64,000 bases of DNA from Streptomyces cinnabarinus (GCF_027270315.1 NZ_CP114413.1:6820001-6884000); one strand, 5' to 3'. Shown: positions 1-9,671, counted from the stretch's first letter. The notes: generated by a model not told the origin, from the letters alone. Translations and numbers: made by a program.

Positions 1-1710
1 GACCAGCTCCAGGAGCACCAGCGGCGACATCGGCAGACCCAGCGGCTCGACCGCCTTCTCGGCGACCTCGACCGACGTGCCCTCGTCGATGACGTTCTGG
101 ATCTCGCCCATGAAGCGGGTGAGGATGCGGTTCACCACGAACGCCGGGGCGTCCTTGGTGAGGACCGCGGTCTTCTTCAGCTTCTTGGCGACGGCGAAGG
201 CCGTGGCCAGCGAGGCGTCGTCGGTCTGCTCGCCGCGCACGATCTCCAGCAGCGGCAGCACCGCGACCGGGTTGAAGAAGTGGAAGCCCACGACCCGCTC
301 GGGGTTCTTCAGCTTCGACGCCATCTCGCTGACGGACAGCGAGGAGGTGTTGGTGGCGAGGATCGCGTGCGCCGGGGCGACCGCCTCGACCTCCGCGAAC
401 ACCTGCTGCTTGACACCGATCTCCTCGAACACGGCCTCGATGATGAAGTCCGCGTCCGCGAAGCCCTCGGCCTTGTCCAGCACACCGGTGACCAGGGCCT
501 TGAGGCGGTTGGCCTTGTCCTGGTTGATACGGCCCTTGCCGAGCAGCTTCTCGATCTCGGCGTGGACGTAGCCCACACCCTTGTCGACGCGCTCCTGGTC
601 GATGTCGGTCAGCACGACCGGCACCTCGAGGCGGCGCAGGAAGAGCAGCGCGAGCTGGGAGGCCATCAGACCGGCGCCGACGACACCGACCTTGGTGACC
701 GGGCGGGCCAGGTTCTTGTCCGGGGCGCCCGCGGGGCGCTTGCCGCGCTTCTGCACCAGGTTGAAGGCGTAGATGCCGGCACGCAGTTCGCCACCCATGA
801 TCAGGTCGGCGAGCGCCACGTCCTCGGCGTCGAAGCCCTTCTGCAGGTCGCCGTCCTTGGACGCCGCGATAATGTCCAGGGCGCGGTAGGCGGCCGGGGC
901 GGCGCCGTGCACCTTGGAGTCCGCGATGAAGCGGCCCTTGGCGACGGCCTGGTCCCAGGCCTCACCGCGGTCGATCGCCGGGCGCTCGACGACGACATCG
1001 CCCTTGAGGACGTTCGCCGTCCAGATCAGCGACTGCTCCAGGAAGTCCGCGCCCTCGAAGAGCGCGTCAGCGATGCCGAGGTCGAAGACCTGCTTGCCCT
1101 TGAGCTGCTTGTTCTGGTTGAGGCTGTTCTCGATGATCACCGAGACGGCCTTCTCCGCGCCGATCAGGTTCGGCAGGATCGTGCAGCCGCCCCAGCCCGG
1201 GACGAGGCCCAGGAAGACCTCGGGCAGCGAGAAGGCGGGCAGCGCCTTCGACACGGTGCGGTAGGTGCAGTGCAGACCGACCTCGACACCGCCGCCCATG
1301 GCCGCGCCGTTGTAGTAGGCGAAGGTCGGCACGGCGAGGCCGGCGAGGCGCTTGAAGACCTCGTGGCCGCCCTTGCCGATGGCGAGCGCGTGCTCGTGCT
1401 CCTTCAGCAGCTCGACGCCCTTGAGGTCGGCGCCGACGGCGAAGATGAACGGCTTGCCGGTGATGCCGATACCGACGATCGAGCCGTCCGCGGCCTCCTT
1501 CTCGACCTGGTCGATGGCGAGGTTGAGGTTCGCCAGGGACTGCGGTCCGAAGGTGGTCGGCTTGGTGTGGTCGAAGCCGTTGTCCAGCGTGACGAGCGCG
1601 AAGCGCCCGGCGCCGAACGGCAGGTCGAGGTGGCGTACGTGCGCGGACGTCACGACCTCGTCGGGGAACAGCTCGGCCGCACCCTTCAAAAGCTCAGCGG
1701 TGGTGCTCAC
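1..1710 (-). CDS. fadB: Fatty-acid oxidation complex alpha subunit (enoyl-CoA hydratase / 3-hydroxyacyl-CoA dehydrogenase), partial
   Basis: Multifunctional beta-oxidation enzyme that hydrates enoyl-CoA and oxidises the 3-hydroxyacyl-CoA with NAD. The GTG start at 1710 overlaps the end of the thiolase gene by 4 bp (GTGA). The frame stays open to the left window edge, so about 570 N-terminal residues are visible and the end is missing. I see a crotonase domain (residues about 40-260) with the oxyanion-hole and Glu-containing segments GGGVEVG and PEVFLG, a Rossmann motif VGVVGAGLMAS near residue 337, and the HAD catalytic His in GFHFFNP near residue 481. It is cotranscribed behind the thiolase on the minus strand, the usual actinobacterial fadA-fadB order. 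Family and function are secure; substrate chain length is unknown. Confidence 0.95.
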   Translation of the reverse strand, partial: MSTTAELLKGAAELFPDEVVTSAHVRHLDLPFGAGRFALVTLDNGFDHTKPTTFGPQSLANLNLAIDQVEKEAADGSIVGIGITGKPFIFAVGADLKGVELLKEHEHALAIGKGGHEVFKRLAGLAVPTFAYYNGAAMGGGVEVGLHCTYRTVSKALPAFSLPEVFLGLVPGWGGCTILPNLIGAEKAVSVIIENSLNQNKQLKGKQVFDLGIADALFEGADFLEQSLIWTANVLKGDVVVERPAIDRGEAWDQAVAKGRFIADSKVHGAAPAAYRALDIIAASKDGDLQKGFDAEDVALADLIMGGELRAGIYAFNLVQKRGKRPAGAPDKNLARPVTKVGVVGAGLMASQLALLFLRRLEVPVVLTDIDQERVDKGVGYVHAEIEKLLGKGRINQDKANRLKALVTGVLDKAEGFADADFIIEAVFEEIGVKQQVFAEVEAVAPAHAILATNTSSLSVSEMASKLKNPERVVGFHFFNPVAVLPLLEIVRGEQTDDASLATAFAVAKKLKKTAVLTKDAPAFVVNRILTRFMGEIQNVIDEGTSVEVAEKAVEPLGLPMSPLVLLELV

Positions 1711-2924
1711 TTGTCCCCCTCGAAGTGCGGGTTCTCCCAGATGACTGTCGCGCCCATGCCGAAGCCGACGCACATGGTGGTCAGGCCGTAGCGGACGTTC
1801 GGCTGCTCCTCGAACTGCCGGGCCAGCTGCGTCATCAGACGCACGCCCGACGAGGCCAGCGGGTGGCCGAAGGCGATGGCGCCGCCGTACTGGTTGACGC
1901 GCGCGTCGTCGTCGGCGATGCCGTAGTGCTCCAGGAACGCGAGCACCTGGACGGCGAAGGCCTCGTTGATCTCGAACAGGCCGATGTCGTCGATGGTCAG
2001 CCCCGCCTGGGCGAGGGCCTTCTCGGTGGCCGGGATCGGACCGTAGCCCATGACCTCCGGCTCCACACCCGCGAAGGAGTAGGAGACGAGGCGCATCTTC
2101 ACCGGGAGGTTGTTCTCGCGGGCGAAGTCCTCGGAGGCGATGAGGGAGGCGGTGGCGCCGTCGTTCAGACCGGCCGCGTTACCGGCGGTGACCCGGCCGT
2201 GGACGCGGAACGGCGTCTTCAGACCGGTCAGGTTCTCGATCGTCGTGCCGGGGCGCATCGGCTCGTCGGCGGTGACCAGGCCCCAGCCCGTCTCACCGGC
2301 CTCCGGGTTGGTGCGGCGCACCGAGATCGGCACCAGGTCCTGCTGGATCTTGCCGTTGGCGTACGCCTTGGCGGCCTTCTCCTGCGAGCGCACCGCGTAC
2401 TCGTCGGCGCGCTGCTTGGTGATGCTCGGGTAGCGGTCGTGCAGGTTCTCGGCGGTCATGCCCATGAACAGGGCGGACTCGTCGACCAGCTTCTCGCTGA
2501 CGAAGCGCGGGTTCGGGTCCACGCCCTCGCCCATCGGGTGGCGGCCCATGTGCTCGACACCACCGGCGATGGCGATGTCGTACGCGCCGAAGGCCACGCC
2601 GCCCGCGACGGCGGTGACGGCCGTCAGGGCGCCGGCGCACATGCGGTCGATGGAGTAGCCGGGCACGGACTGCGGCAGACCGGCGAGAATGCCCGCCGTG
2701 CGGCCGATGGTCAGACCCTGGTCGCCGATCTGCGTGGTCGCGGCGATGGCGACCTCGTCGATCTTGCTGGGCTCCAGAGCCGGGTTGCGGCGCAGCAGCT
2801 CCCGGATCGCCTTCACGACAAGGTCGTCGGCGCGGGTCTCGTGGTAGATGCCCTTCGGGCCCGCCTTGCCGAACGGGGTGCGGACGCCGTCGACGAAGAC
2901 GACGTCCCTGACGGTACGAGGCAC
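1707..2924 (-). CDS. fadA: Acetyl-CoA acyltransferase (thiolase)
   Basis: Thiolase for the last step of beta-oxidation, cleaving 3-ketoacyl-CoA with CoA. With the GTG start at 2924, which has a good Shine-Dalgarno sequence (GGAGGAG) just upstream, the protein is 405 residues, normal for the family. A longer frame to 2993 exists but adds unrelated residues. The nucleophilic Cys is in DRMCAGAL (Cys96), the conserved Asn-Glu-Ala-Phe segment NEAFAV and GHPLASSG with the catalytic His follow, and the second catalytic Cys is in CVGFGMG near the end. It overlaps fadB by 4 bp and should be its translational partner. An operator-like palindrome lies 70 bp upstream. Confidence 0.95.
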   Translation of the reverse strand: MPRTVRDVVFVDGVRTPFGKAGPKGIYHETRADDLVVKAIRELLRRNPALEPSKIDEVAIAATTQIGDQGLTIGRTAGILAGLPQSVPGYSIDRMCAGALTAVTAVAGGVAFGAYDIAIAGGVEHMGRHPMGEGVDPNPRFVSEKLVDESALFMGMTAENLHDRYPSITKQRADEYAVRSQEKAAKAYANGKIQQDLVPISVRRTNPEAGETGWGLVTADEPMRPGTTIENLTGLKTPFRVHGRVTAGNAAGLNDGATASLIASEDFARENNLPVKMRLVSYSFAGVEPEVMGYGPIPATEKALAQAGLTIDDIGLFEINEAFAVQVLAFLEHYGIADDDARVNQYGGAIAFGHPLASSGVRLMTQLARQFEEQPNVRYGLTTMCVGFGMGATVIWENPHFEGDK

Positions 2925-2993
2925 GATGGCTCTCCTCCAGGGTGCGGGACTGCACTGCTGCGGCGCACGCACTGAGCGCGCGCTTACGACCAT

Positions 2994-3014
2994 GCTACTT
3001 ATGAGTAACGTAGC
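2994..3014. promoter_or_regulatory. Candidate operator of the fadAB operon
   Basis: The sequence GCTAC-N11-GTAGC encloses an inner near-palindrome, ACTTATGAGT. It is an AT-rich island in otherwise GC-rich DNA, 70 bp upstream of the thiolase start and 32 bp beyond the LacI-type gene's stop. TetR-type fatty-acid regulators bind palindromes of this size and position, but no regulator gene is adjacent. This is an inference from position and symmetry. Confidence 0.35.
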
Positions 3015-3045
3015 TGCCCAGTCCCGGAGGCGGGAGCGGCGAAGG

Positions 3046-4083
3046 TCACATCGCCGGAGGAGCTGTCGATCCTCGCGGAGTCAGTACAGGAGTGGGCACG
3101 GGGTGTGACCCTGGCCCCTCCCCGGTGATCACCCCGAACAACGTACGCGCCACCTCCGCCCCGAACCCATGCACGTCATGACTCATCGCGGACAGCGTCG
3201 GATGGGTGAGGCGGCACAGCTGGGAGTCGTCCCAGGCCAGCAGCGATACGTCGGAGGGCACCCGCAGCCCCATCTCCGCCGCCACCGACAACCCCGCCAC
3301 CGCCATGATGTCGTTGTCGTACACGATCGCCGTGGGCCGGTCCGGCGCCGCGGCCGCCAGCAGCGACCGCGTGGCCCTCGCCCCCGCGTCCCCGGAGAAA
3401 TCCGTAGCCACCTGCCACGCTCCGGCGAGCGCCAGCGACCGCGCGGCCTCGTCGAAGGCCGCCGTACGAATGGACGTGTGCCCGAGCGCCGCCGCCCCGC
3501 CCACCCGGGCGATCCGCCGGTGCCCGAGCGCGGCCAGGTACCGCACGGCCTCCGTCACGGCCGTGGTGTCGTCGGTCCACACCGAGGGCAGCCCACCGGT
3601 CAGCGAGGGATGCCCCACGGCGACCACCGGCATCCCCAGCCGCCGCACCGCCGCCACCCGGGGATCGTCGGCCCGGAAGTCCACCAGGATCGAGCCGCCG
3701 ATCTGCCGCCCCCGCCACCAGGAGTCCTGGACCCCGACCTCCTCCTCCACATTGCGCACCAGCCGCAGCAGCAGCGAGCAGGACTGCTCGGCCAGGACGC
3801 TCTCCACGCCCGAGACGAACTCCATGTAGAAGGGTTCGAGCCCGAGCAGCCGGGCGGGCCGGCAGATCGCCAGGCCCACCACGTCCACCCGCGCCCCGGC
3901 GAGCGAGCGCGCCGTGAGGTTCGGTGCCCAGCCCAGCTCCTGGGCGGCCCGGAAGATCCGGTCCCGGGTCGCCTCGGAGAGCCCCGGCTTGTGGTTGAAG
4001 GCGAGGGACACCGCGCCCTTGGACACGCCGGCGCGCGCGGCGACGTCCTTGATGGTGACGCGGGGACCGGAGGTCGAGGTCAT
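3046..4083 (-). CDS. LacI-family transcriptional regulator
   Basis: Sugar-responsive repressor of 345 residues. The N-terminal helix-turn-helix is classical LacI (VTIKDVAARAGVSKGAVS, residues 9-26), followed by the hinge-helix region (LGWAPNLTARSLA) and a periplasmic-binding-protein-like effector domain (about 65-335). The start at 4083 overlaps the beta-mannosidase stop by 4 bp (ATGA), so the two are translated together. The neighbours, a mannosidase and a divergent sugar transporter, suggest it represses its own operon and the transporter in response to a manno-oligosaccharide or related sugar. The ligand is inferred only. Confidence 0.92.
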   Translation of the reverse strand: MTSTSGPRVTIKDVAARAGVSKGAVSLAFNHKPGLSEATRDRIFRAAQELGWAPNLTARSLAGARVDVVGLAICRPARLLGLEPFYMEFVSGVESVLAEQSCSLLLRLVRNVEEEVGVQDSWWRGRQIGGSILVDFRADDPRVAAVRRLGMPVVAVGHPSLTGGLPSVWTDDTTAVTEAVRYLAALGHRRIARVGGAAALGHTSIRTAAFDEAARSLALAGAWQVATDFSGDAGARATRSLLAAAAPDRPTAIVYDNDIMAVAGLSVAAEMGLRVPSDVSLLAWDDSQLCRLTHPTLSAMSHDVHGFGAEVARTLFGVITGEGPGSHPVPTPVLTPRGSTAPPAM

Positions 4084-6452
4084 CGGGAGGGCTCCACGCA
4101 GTACAGGGCCGAATGTGCGGTCTCCAGGACCGGAGTCTCCCAGCCCCGCACACCAATGGTCACCTGTTCGCCGGGCAACAGCGTCACCAGCCCCCGGTCG
4201 GCCCGCGCCCCGGGGGCGAGGCGATCGGCCTGGAGCAGCAGATCCCGTACGAGGGTCAGGGCCGTCACCCGCACTCCGCCCGGCACGAGGTCGACCTCGA
4301 ACTCAGGCCGGGGATAAGGGATTTCCCGATCCGGCGCAGGGAAGTACAGCGCCCGCAACTCACCCACATCCGCGACCAGGAACTCCTTGGGCCCGACGGG
4401 CGCCAGCTCCTCGGGCACACCGACGAGTCCCACGGCCCGCCTCTCCGCCGCCATCGGCACGCTCACCTCGCCGAGGACATCCCCCTCGACCGACATCCGC
4501 CGCAACCGCACCGCCGCCTCCCACGCCCCGGCGCCCTGGTTGACCGCGGCCAACACCAGCTCCTGCTCCCGCACTTGCAGAGTCAGCAGCCGGTCCGCGT
4601 ACAGCCGCCGCAGCTCGTGATAGAGCGGCTTCTCCCGGCCGTCCCCGTCGATCGCGGCCCAGGAGGTCACCGGCCAGCAGTCGTTGAGCTGCCAGAGCAC
4701 CGTGCCCGCGCACACCGGCCAGTGGGACCGCCAGTGCTCGATCCCGGCGGCCACCGCCCGCGCCTGGTTGACCTGGGTGAGGTAGTGCCAGCGGTCGAAG
4801 TCCCCCTCGGGGAAGGCGAAATGGCGTTCGAGACCGCGCCGCAGCTTGCCGTTGCCGTCCTCGGCCTTCTGGTGGTGCAGCATGCCGGGGGAGTCCGGCG
4901 CGAGCACCTCGTCCGGCAGCGCCCGTCGCAGCGTCGCGTGGGCGGGCGGCGCCTGCCAGCCGAACTCGGCCATGAACCGCGGCACTTCGTCGCGGTAGCG
5001 CGTGTAGTCGTCCCGGTTCCAGACCTCCCAGGAGTGGTGCGTCCCGTGCGCCGGATCGTTCGGATGCCGGTCCCAGCTCCCCGACCAGGGACTGCCCGCC
5101 GTATAGGGCCGCGTCGGGTCCAACTCGGCCACCACCCGGGGCATTACGCCCAGGTAGTACCCCTCGCCCCAGGACTCCCCGGCGAGCCGCGGCTCCCAGT
5201 CCCAGTCCCGGAAGCCCCACAGGTTCTCGTTGTTGCCGTTCCACAGCACCAGCGAGGGATGCGGCATCAGGCGTACGACGTTCTCCCGGGCCTCCGCCTC
5301 GACCTCCCCGCGCAGCGGCTGCTCCTCGGGGTAGGCGGCGCAGGCGAAGGGGAAGTCCTGCCAGACCAGCAGGCCCAGCTCGTCGCAGGCGTCGTAGAAG
5401 TCCTCGCTCTCGTAGATCCCGCCGCCCCAGACCCGTACCAGGTCCACGCCCGCGTCGGCCGCCTGCCCGAGCCGCGCCCGGTAGCGCGCCCGGGTCACCC
5501 GGGACGGGAAGACATCGTCGGGGATCCAGTTCACGCCCCGCGCGAAGAGCCGCTCGCCGTTGACGACGACGGTGAACCCGGTGCCGTGCGCGTCCGGTGA
5601 CCGGTCCAGCTCCACACTCCGGAAGCCGATCCGCCGCCGCCACACGTCCAGTGGCTCGTCGCCGTGCAACAGCGTCAACTCCACGTCGTACAGAGCCTGT
5701 TCGCCGTAACCACGCGGCCACCACAGCCGCGGCGAGGGCACGTCGAGCCGTACGACGCCCTCGGTGCCGTCGACCGAGGCGCGCGCCCGCACGCCGCCCA
5801 CCGTCGCCTCGACGGTCAGCGGTGCCTCGACCCGGGTCCGCTCGATGTCGACGACCAACTCCAGCCGCCCCAGACCTGGTTCGACCGTCACCAGCGGGCG
5901 CACCCGGGCGATCCGCGCCGTCGACCAGTGCTCCAGGCGCACCGGCCGCCAGATCCCCGCGGTCACCAGGGTCGGCCCCCAGTCCCAGCCGAAGGAGCAG
6001 GCCATCTTGCGGATGTACGGGAAGGGTTCGGCGTAGGCGGCGGGCCGCTCTCCGAGCTTGCCGCGCACCGCCTCGGCCTCGGCGTACGCGGAGACGAACC
6101 GCACGGACAGCCGTCCCGAGAGCCCGGTGACGTCGAAGCGGTGGGAGCGGTGCATGTTGCGGACGCGGCCCAACAGCCGTCCGTCCAGCAGGACTTCGGC
6201 GACCGTGTCGAGGCCCTCGAACACGAGGTCGGTCTGCTCCGCCCCGTCGGCCGCCGCCCGCAGGTCCCGCTCGTAGGTCCAGTCCCGCCGCCCGACCCAG
6301 GCGACCTCGGTCTCGTTCCGCCCGAGGAAGGGGTCCGGGATCACCCCGGCGGCCAGCAGATCGGTGTGCACGCACCCCGGCACCACGGCCGGAAGCGCCG
6401 CCGTCTCGTGCCGCAGGATCCATCCGTCGCCGAGCGGTGTGGCCTCCAGCAT
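4080..6452 (-). CDS. Beta-mannosidase (glycoside hydrolase family 2)
   Basis: Releases terminal beta-mannose from manno-oligosaccharides. It has 790 residues with the GH2 order: N-terminal jelly roll, immunoglobulin-like domain, TIM barrel (about residues 290-590) and C-terminal beta domains. The acid/base Glu is in WNGNNENLW near residue 405 and the candidate nucleophile Glu in MAEFGWQ near residue 494. No signal peptide is seen, so it acts in the cytoplasm on imported sugar. ATG 6452 is preferred because AGGGAG precedes it; an in-frame GTG at 6458 is the alternative. It is the first gene of an operon with the LacI regulator and divergent from the sugar transporter. Confidence 0.9.
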   Translation of the reverse strand: MLEATPLGDGWILRHETAALPAVVPGCVHTDLLAAGVIPDPFLGRNETEVAWVGRRDWTYERDLRAAADGAEQTDLVFEGLDTVAEVLLDGRLLGRVRNMHRSHRFDVTGLSGRLSVRFVSAYAEAEAVRGKLGERPAAYAEPFPYIRKMACSFGWDWGPTLVTAGIWRPVRLEHWSTARIARVRPLVTVEPGLGRLELVVDIERTRVEAPLTVEATVGGVRARASVDGTEGVVRLDVPSPRLWWPRGYGEQALYDVELTLLHGDEPLDVWRRRIGFRSVELDRSPDAHGTGFTVVVNGERLFARGVNWIPDDVFPSRVTRARYRARLGQAADAGVDLVRVWGGGIYESEDFYDACDELGLLVWQDFPFACAAYPEEQPLRGEVEAEARENVVRLMPHPSLVLWNGNNENLWGFRDWDWEPRLAGESWGEGYYLGVMPRVVAELDPTRPYTAGSPWSGSWDRHPNDPAHGTHHSWEVWNRDDYTRYRDEVPRFMAEFGWQAPPAHATLRRALPDEVLAPDSPGMLHHQKAEDGNGKLRRGLERHFAFPEGDFDRWHYLTQVNQARAVAAGIEHWRSHWPVCAGTVLWQLNDCWPVTSWAAIDGDGREKPLYHELRRLYADRLLTLQVREQELVLAAVNQGAGAWEAAVRLRRMSVEGDVLGEVSVPMAAERRAVGLVGVPEELAPVGPKEFLVADVGELRALYFPAPDREIPYPRPEFEVDLVPGGVRVTALTLVRDLLLQADRLAPGARADRGLVTLLPGEQVTIGVRGWETPVLETAHSALYCVEPSR

Positions 6453-6520
6453 GCGCACTCCCTAAACCGGTCAACCCCAGTACGGGGAAGGTTTTCTCCA
6501 GCCTTGGCGAGATAGGGACT

Positions 6521-6545
6521 TTACCGGTTGAGAAAGCGCTGTCAG
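6521..6545. promoter_or_regulatory. Candidate LacI-type operator between mannosidase and transporter
   Basis: The 146-bp divergent intergenic region contains GAGAAAGCGCTGTCA, centred on AGCGCT, which matches the central core of LacI-family operators on one side and degenerates on the other. A second repeated element, ACCGGT, occurs at 6464-6469 and 6523-6528. The position is right for controlling both the mannosidase and the ABC transporter. Binding is inferred, not shown. Confidence 0.4.
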
Positions 6546-6598
6546 AGTTCCGAACCAGCCAACCCGCAGTGCTCGTCCGTCTCATGTGAACGGAGCTG

Positions 6599-7906
6599 AT
6601 GCACATGTACCGCCGTACAGTCCTCGCCATGGTCACGGGTGCCGCCCTGCTGCTCTCGGCGTGCACCGGCACCGGAGGCTCGTCGGAGGGGGCGGACGCG
6701 AAGGCGCCCACCGACCCGGCCAAGGTCAGCGGAACCATCAAGGTCCTCACCGTGCGCACCGACCTGGTGCAGGACGGCACGATGGACCAGTACGCCGCCG
6801 AGTTCAACAAGACCTATCCCAAGGTCGAGGTGGAGTTCGAGGCGCTCACCAACTACGAGTCCGAGGTCAAGATCCGGATGAACACCGAGAACTACGGTGA
6901 CGTCCTGCTGATCCCCGCGGTGATCAAGAAGGCCGACTACCCGAAGTTCTTCGCCTCCCTCGGCACGGTCGAGGAACGCGCCGAGAAGTACCGCTTCACC
7001 GACTTCACCACCGTCGACGGCAAGGTCTACGGCCAGAGCCCGGTCGGCGTGACCCCCGGATTCGTCTACAACAAGCGGGTCTGGGAGGAGGCCGGGATCA
7101 CCGAATGGCCCACCACCCCGGCCGAGTTCCTCACCGCGCTCAAGGCGGTCAAGGACAAGACCGACGCCGTGCCCTACTACACCAACTTCGCGGCCGGCTG
7201 GACGCTCACCTCATGGACGTACGTCAACGGCTCGGTCCACTGCGACACCCAGGCCACCACCAAGCTGGCCGAGGGCGACCCCTGGGCGCCGGACGCCGAT
7301 CTGCGCGTCGGTGACACCCTGCTGCACGACATCGTCGAGCAGGGCCTGGCCGAGAAGGACCCGACCACCACCAACTGGGAGGAGTCCAAGGCCCGTACCG
7401 CCAAGGGCGAGATCGCCACGCAGTGGCTCGGCACCTGGGCGATCGTCCAGTTCCAGGACGCCGCGGAGAAGGCCGGGGCCGACCCCGACGACATCGGCTT
7501 CATGCCCTTCCCGGCCCAGACGGACGGCACGTTCTGCGCCGCTCTCTCCCCCGACTACAACCAGGCCGTCAACGTCCACTCGAAGCACAAGGACGCGGCC
7601 CGCGCCTGGATCGACTGGTTCACCGACAAGTCCGGCTACGACAAGGACAATCTGGCGATCTCCCCGCGCAAGGACGCCCCGCTTCCCGAGGTGCTCAAGC
7701 CGTACGAGGACGCGGGCGTGAAGTTCATCGAGGTGGACGACTCCAAGGGCGCCGAGGTCAAGCAGATCGACAACCAGTCGGAGACCGGTATCTACGCACC
7801 CGAGTACCGCCAGAAGCTGGTGGACCTCGCCCGGGGTGCCACCAAGGGCAGCCTCGACGACTTCTTCGCCGATCTCAGCGAGCGGTGGACCGAGGCGCAG
7901 GGCTGA
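6599..7906 (+). CDS. Sugar ABC transporter substrate-binding lipoprotein
   Basis: Extracellular solute-binding protein (family 1, MalE-like), 435 residues, tethered to the membrane. The signal peptide ends in the lipobox LLSAC with Cys about residue 22. The mature part has the usual two-lobe sugar-binding pattern (for example GKVYGQSPVGVTPGFVYNK). The start is ATG 6599 with GGAG upstream; ATG 6605 is equally possible. The stop overlaps the first permease by one base. It is divergent from the beta-mannosidase and its LacI regulator, so a manno-oligosaccharide or other oligosaccharide substrate is likely but not proven. Confidence 0.92.
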   Translation: MHMYRRTVLAMVTGAALLLSACTGTGGSSEGADAKAPTDPAKVSGTIKVLTVRTDLVQDGTMDQYAAEFNKTYPKVEVEFEALTNYESEVKIRMNTENYGDVLLIPAVIKKADYPKFFASLGTVEERAEKYRFTDFTTVDGKVYGQSPVGVTPGFVYNKRVWEEAGITEWPTTPAEFLTALKAVKDKTDAVPYYTNFAAGWTLTSWTYVNGSVHCDTQATTKLAEGDPWAPDADLRVGDTLLHDIVEQGLAEKDPTTTNWEESKARTAKGEIATQWLGTWAIVQFQDAAEKAGADPDDIGFMPFPAQTDGTFCAALSPDYNQAVNVHSKHKDAARAWIDWFTDKSGYDKDNLAISPRKDAPLPEVLKPYEDAGVKFIEVDDSKGAEVKQIDNQSETGIYAPEYRQKLVDLARGATKGSLDDFFADLSERWTEAQG

Positions 7907-8838
7907 TGGCGGCCACCGCTCAGCGGGCGGCCGAGAAGACGGACGCGGGGGCGGAGTCCGCCCCCGCCCGGGGACGCCGAGGGCGGAGCCTGACACCCTG
8001 GCTGTTCCTGATCGCCCCGCTCACCCTGCTGATCGTCTTCACCTACGCGCCGATCGCCAACATGGTCGCCTACAGCTTCACCGACTGGGACGGCGTGAGC
8101 CCCGAGCTCAACTACACGGGCGTCGGCAACTACACGGAGATCTTCACCCGCGAGGATCTCTTCCGGGTCTTCTTCGTCAGCGGCTACTACCTCGCCGCCT
8201 CGGCGGTGCAGATCGCGGCCGCGCTCTACTTCGCGACGGTCCTGAGCTTCAACGTCCGCTTCCGGAACTTTTACAAGGGCGTGCTCTTCTTCCCGTATCT
8301 GATCAACGGGGTCGCGATCGGCTTCGTCTTCCTCTACTTCTTCCAGGACGGCGGCACCCTCGACTCCGTGCTCGGCCTGTTCGGCGTGACGACCGACCAC
8401 GCCTGGCTCGGTACCTCCACCTCCGCCAACACCTCGCTCGCGGGCGTCTCGATCTGGCGCTACCTGGGCCTGAACTTCGTGCTCTTCCTGGGCGCGATCC
8501 AGTCGATCCCGGGTGAGCTGTACGAGACGGCCGAGCTGGACGGCGCGAACCGCTGGCACCAGTTCCGCTACATCATCGCGCCGGGCATCAAGCCGGTGCT
8601 GAGTCTGACGGTCATCCTGTCGATCTCCGGGTCGCTGTCGGTCTTCGAGATCCCGTACATCATGACCGGCGGGGCGACCGGCACCGAGACCTTCGTCATC
8701 CAGACCGTGAACCTGGCCTTCCGCTTCAACAAGACGGGGCTCGCCTCGGCCGCCGCGGTCGTGCTGCTGCTGATCATCCTGCTGGTGACCTGGGTCCAGC
8801 GGCGCCTCGTCCCCGACGACAAGGTGGACCTCGTATGA
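7906..8838 (+). CDS. Sugar ABC transporter permease (MalF type)
   Basis: Integral membrane subunit of 310 residues with six predicted membrane spans. The first, TPWLFLIAPLTLLIVF, follows a basic, Ala-rich cytoplasmic N-terminus. The EAA loop that docks the ATPase reads ETAELDGANRWHQF. The ATG overlaps the stop of the binding-protein gene by 1 bp (TGATG) and the next gene starts inside its stop codon, so the three are one operon. No ATP-binding gene is nearby. In Streptomyces such CUT1 systems normally share the general ATPase MsiK encoded elsewhere. Confidence 0.92.
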   Translation: MAATAQRAAEKTDAGAESAPARGRRGRSLTPWLFLIAPLTLLIVFTYAPIANMVAYSFTDWDGVSPELNYTGVGNYTEIFTREDLFRVFFVSGYYLAASAVQIAAALYFATVLSFNVRFRNFYKGVLFFPYLINGVAIGFVFLYFFQDGGTLDSVLGLFGVTTDHAWLGTSTSANTSLAGVSIWRYLGLNFVLFLGAIQSIPGELYETAELDGANRWHQFRYIIAPGIKPVLSLTVILSISGSLSVFEIPYIMTGGATGTETFVIQTVNLAFRFNKTGLASAAAVVLLLIILLVTWVQRRLVPDDKVDLV

Positions 8839-9665
8839 CGCGCCGAACGGTGGCCCGTGCCCTCGTCCACCTGTCGCTGATCGGGGCGACGGTGGTGGTC
8901 CTGCTGCCCCTGGCCGTCGTGGTGCTGACGTCGCTGAAGACGGAGGAGGAGATGGCGGAGGCCGACGGGGCGCTCTCGCTCCCCGGCAACCTGCTGAACT
9001 TCGACAACTACGTGACGGCGTTCCAGGACGGCCGGATGCTCTCCGCCTTCGGCAACACGGCCCTGATCCTGCTGGCGGCGATCGGCGGCACGGTCCTGAT
9101 CGGCTCGATGACGGCGTACGCGATCGACCGGTTCCGGTTCCGCTTCAGGAAGCTGGTGGTCGCGCTCTTCCTGGTCGCCGCGCTGGTCCCGGGTGTCACC
9201 ACCCAGGTGGCGACCTTCCAGATCGTCGACAGCTTCGGGATGTTCGACACTCTGTGGGCGCCGATTGTGCTCTACATGGGCACGGACATCGTCTCCATCT
9301 ACATCTTCCTGCAGTTCGTCCGGTCCATCCCGATCTCCCTGGACGAAGCGGCCCGGCTGGAGGGCGCGGGTGCCTTCACCATCTACCGAAAGATCATCTT
9401 CCCGCTGCTGAAGCCCGCGACGGCGACGGTGGTGATCGTGAAGGGGATCACCGTCTACAACGACTTCTACATCCCCTTCCTCTACATGCCGTCGGAAGAC
9501 CTTGGCGTGATCTCGACGTCGCTGTTCCGCTTCCGCGGCCCCTACGCGGCCCACTGGGAGACGATCTCGGCAGGAGCGGTGCTGGTCATCCTGCCGACCC
9601 TGATCGTCTTCCTGTTCCTCCAGCGGTTCATCTACAACGGCTTCATGCGGGGGGCCACGCGATGA
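8835..9665 (+). CDS. Sugar ABC transporter permease (MalG type)
   Basis: Second membrane subunit of the transporter, 276 residues with six predicted spans. The EAA loop is DEAARLEGAGAFTIYRKI, about 75 residues from the C-terminus. The start overlaps the MalF-type gene by 4 bp (ATGA). The gene ends convergently only 6 bp from the RNase D stop, and I see no hairpin terminator there, so transcripts from both sides may run into each other. It works with the upstream lipoprotein and permease and probably a shared ATPase. Confidence 0.92.
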   Translation: MTRRTVARALVHLSLIGATVVVLLPLAVVVLTSLKTEEEMAEADGALSLPGNLLNFDNYVTAFQDGRMLSAFGNTALILLAAIGGTVLIGSMTAYAIDRFRFRFRKLVVALFLVAALVPGVTTQVATFQIVDSFGMFDTLWAPIVLYMGTDIVSIYIFLQFVRSIPISLDEAARLEGAGAFTIYRKIIFPLLKPATATVVIVKGITVYNDFYIPFLYMPSEDLGVISTSLFRFRGPYAAHWETISAGAVLVILPTLIVFLFLQRFIYNGFMRGATR

Positions 9666-9671
9666 GCGGGG

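Noticed and set aside
280..1791. Long plus-strand frame opposite fadB and similar long antisense frames across the window
   Set aside because: They are GC-rich shadows of real genes: no ribosome sites, unnatural composition (runs of Arg, Gly, His, Asp), and no recognisable domains.
6599..9665. Complete stand-alone ABC importer including ATPase
   Set aside because: No ATP-binding gene is present between or beside the three transporter genes; reliance on a shared MsiK-type ATPase is the simpler reading.
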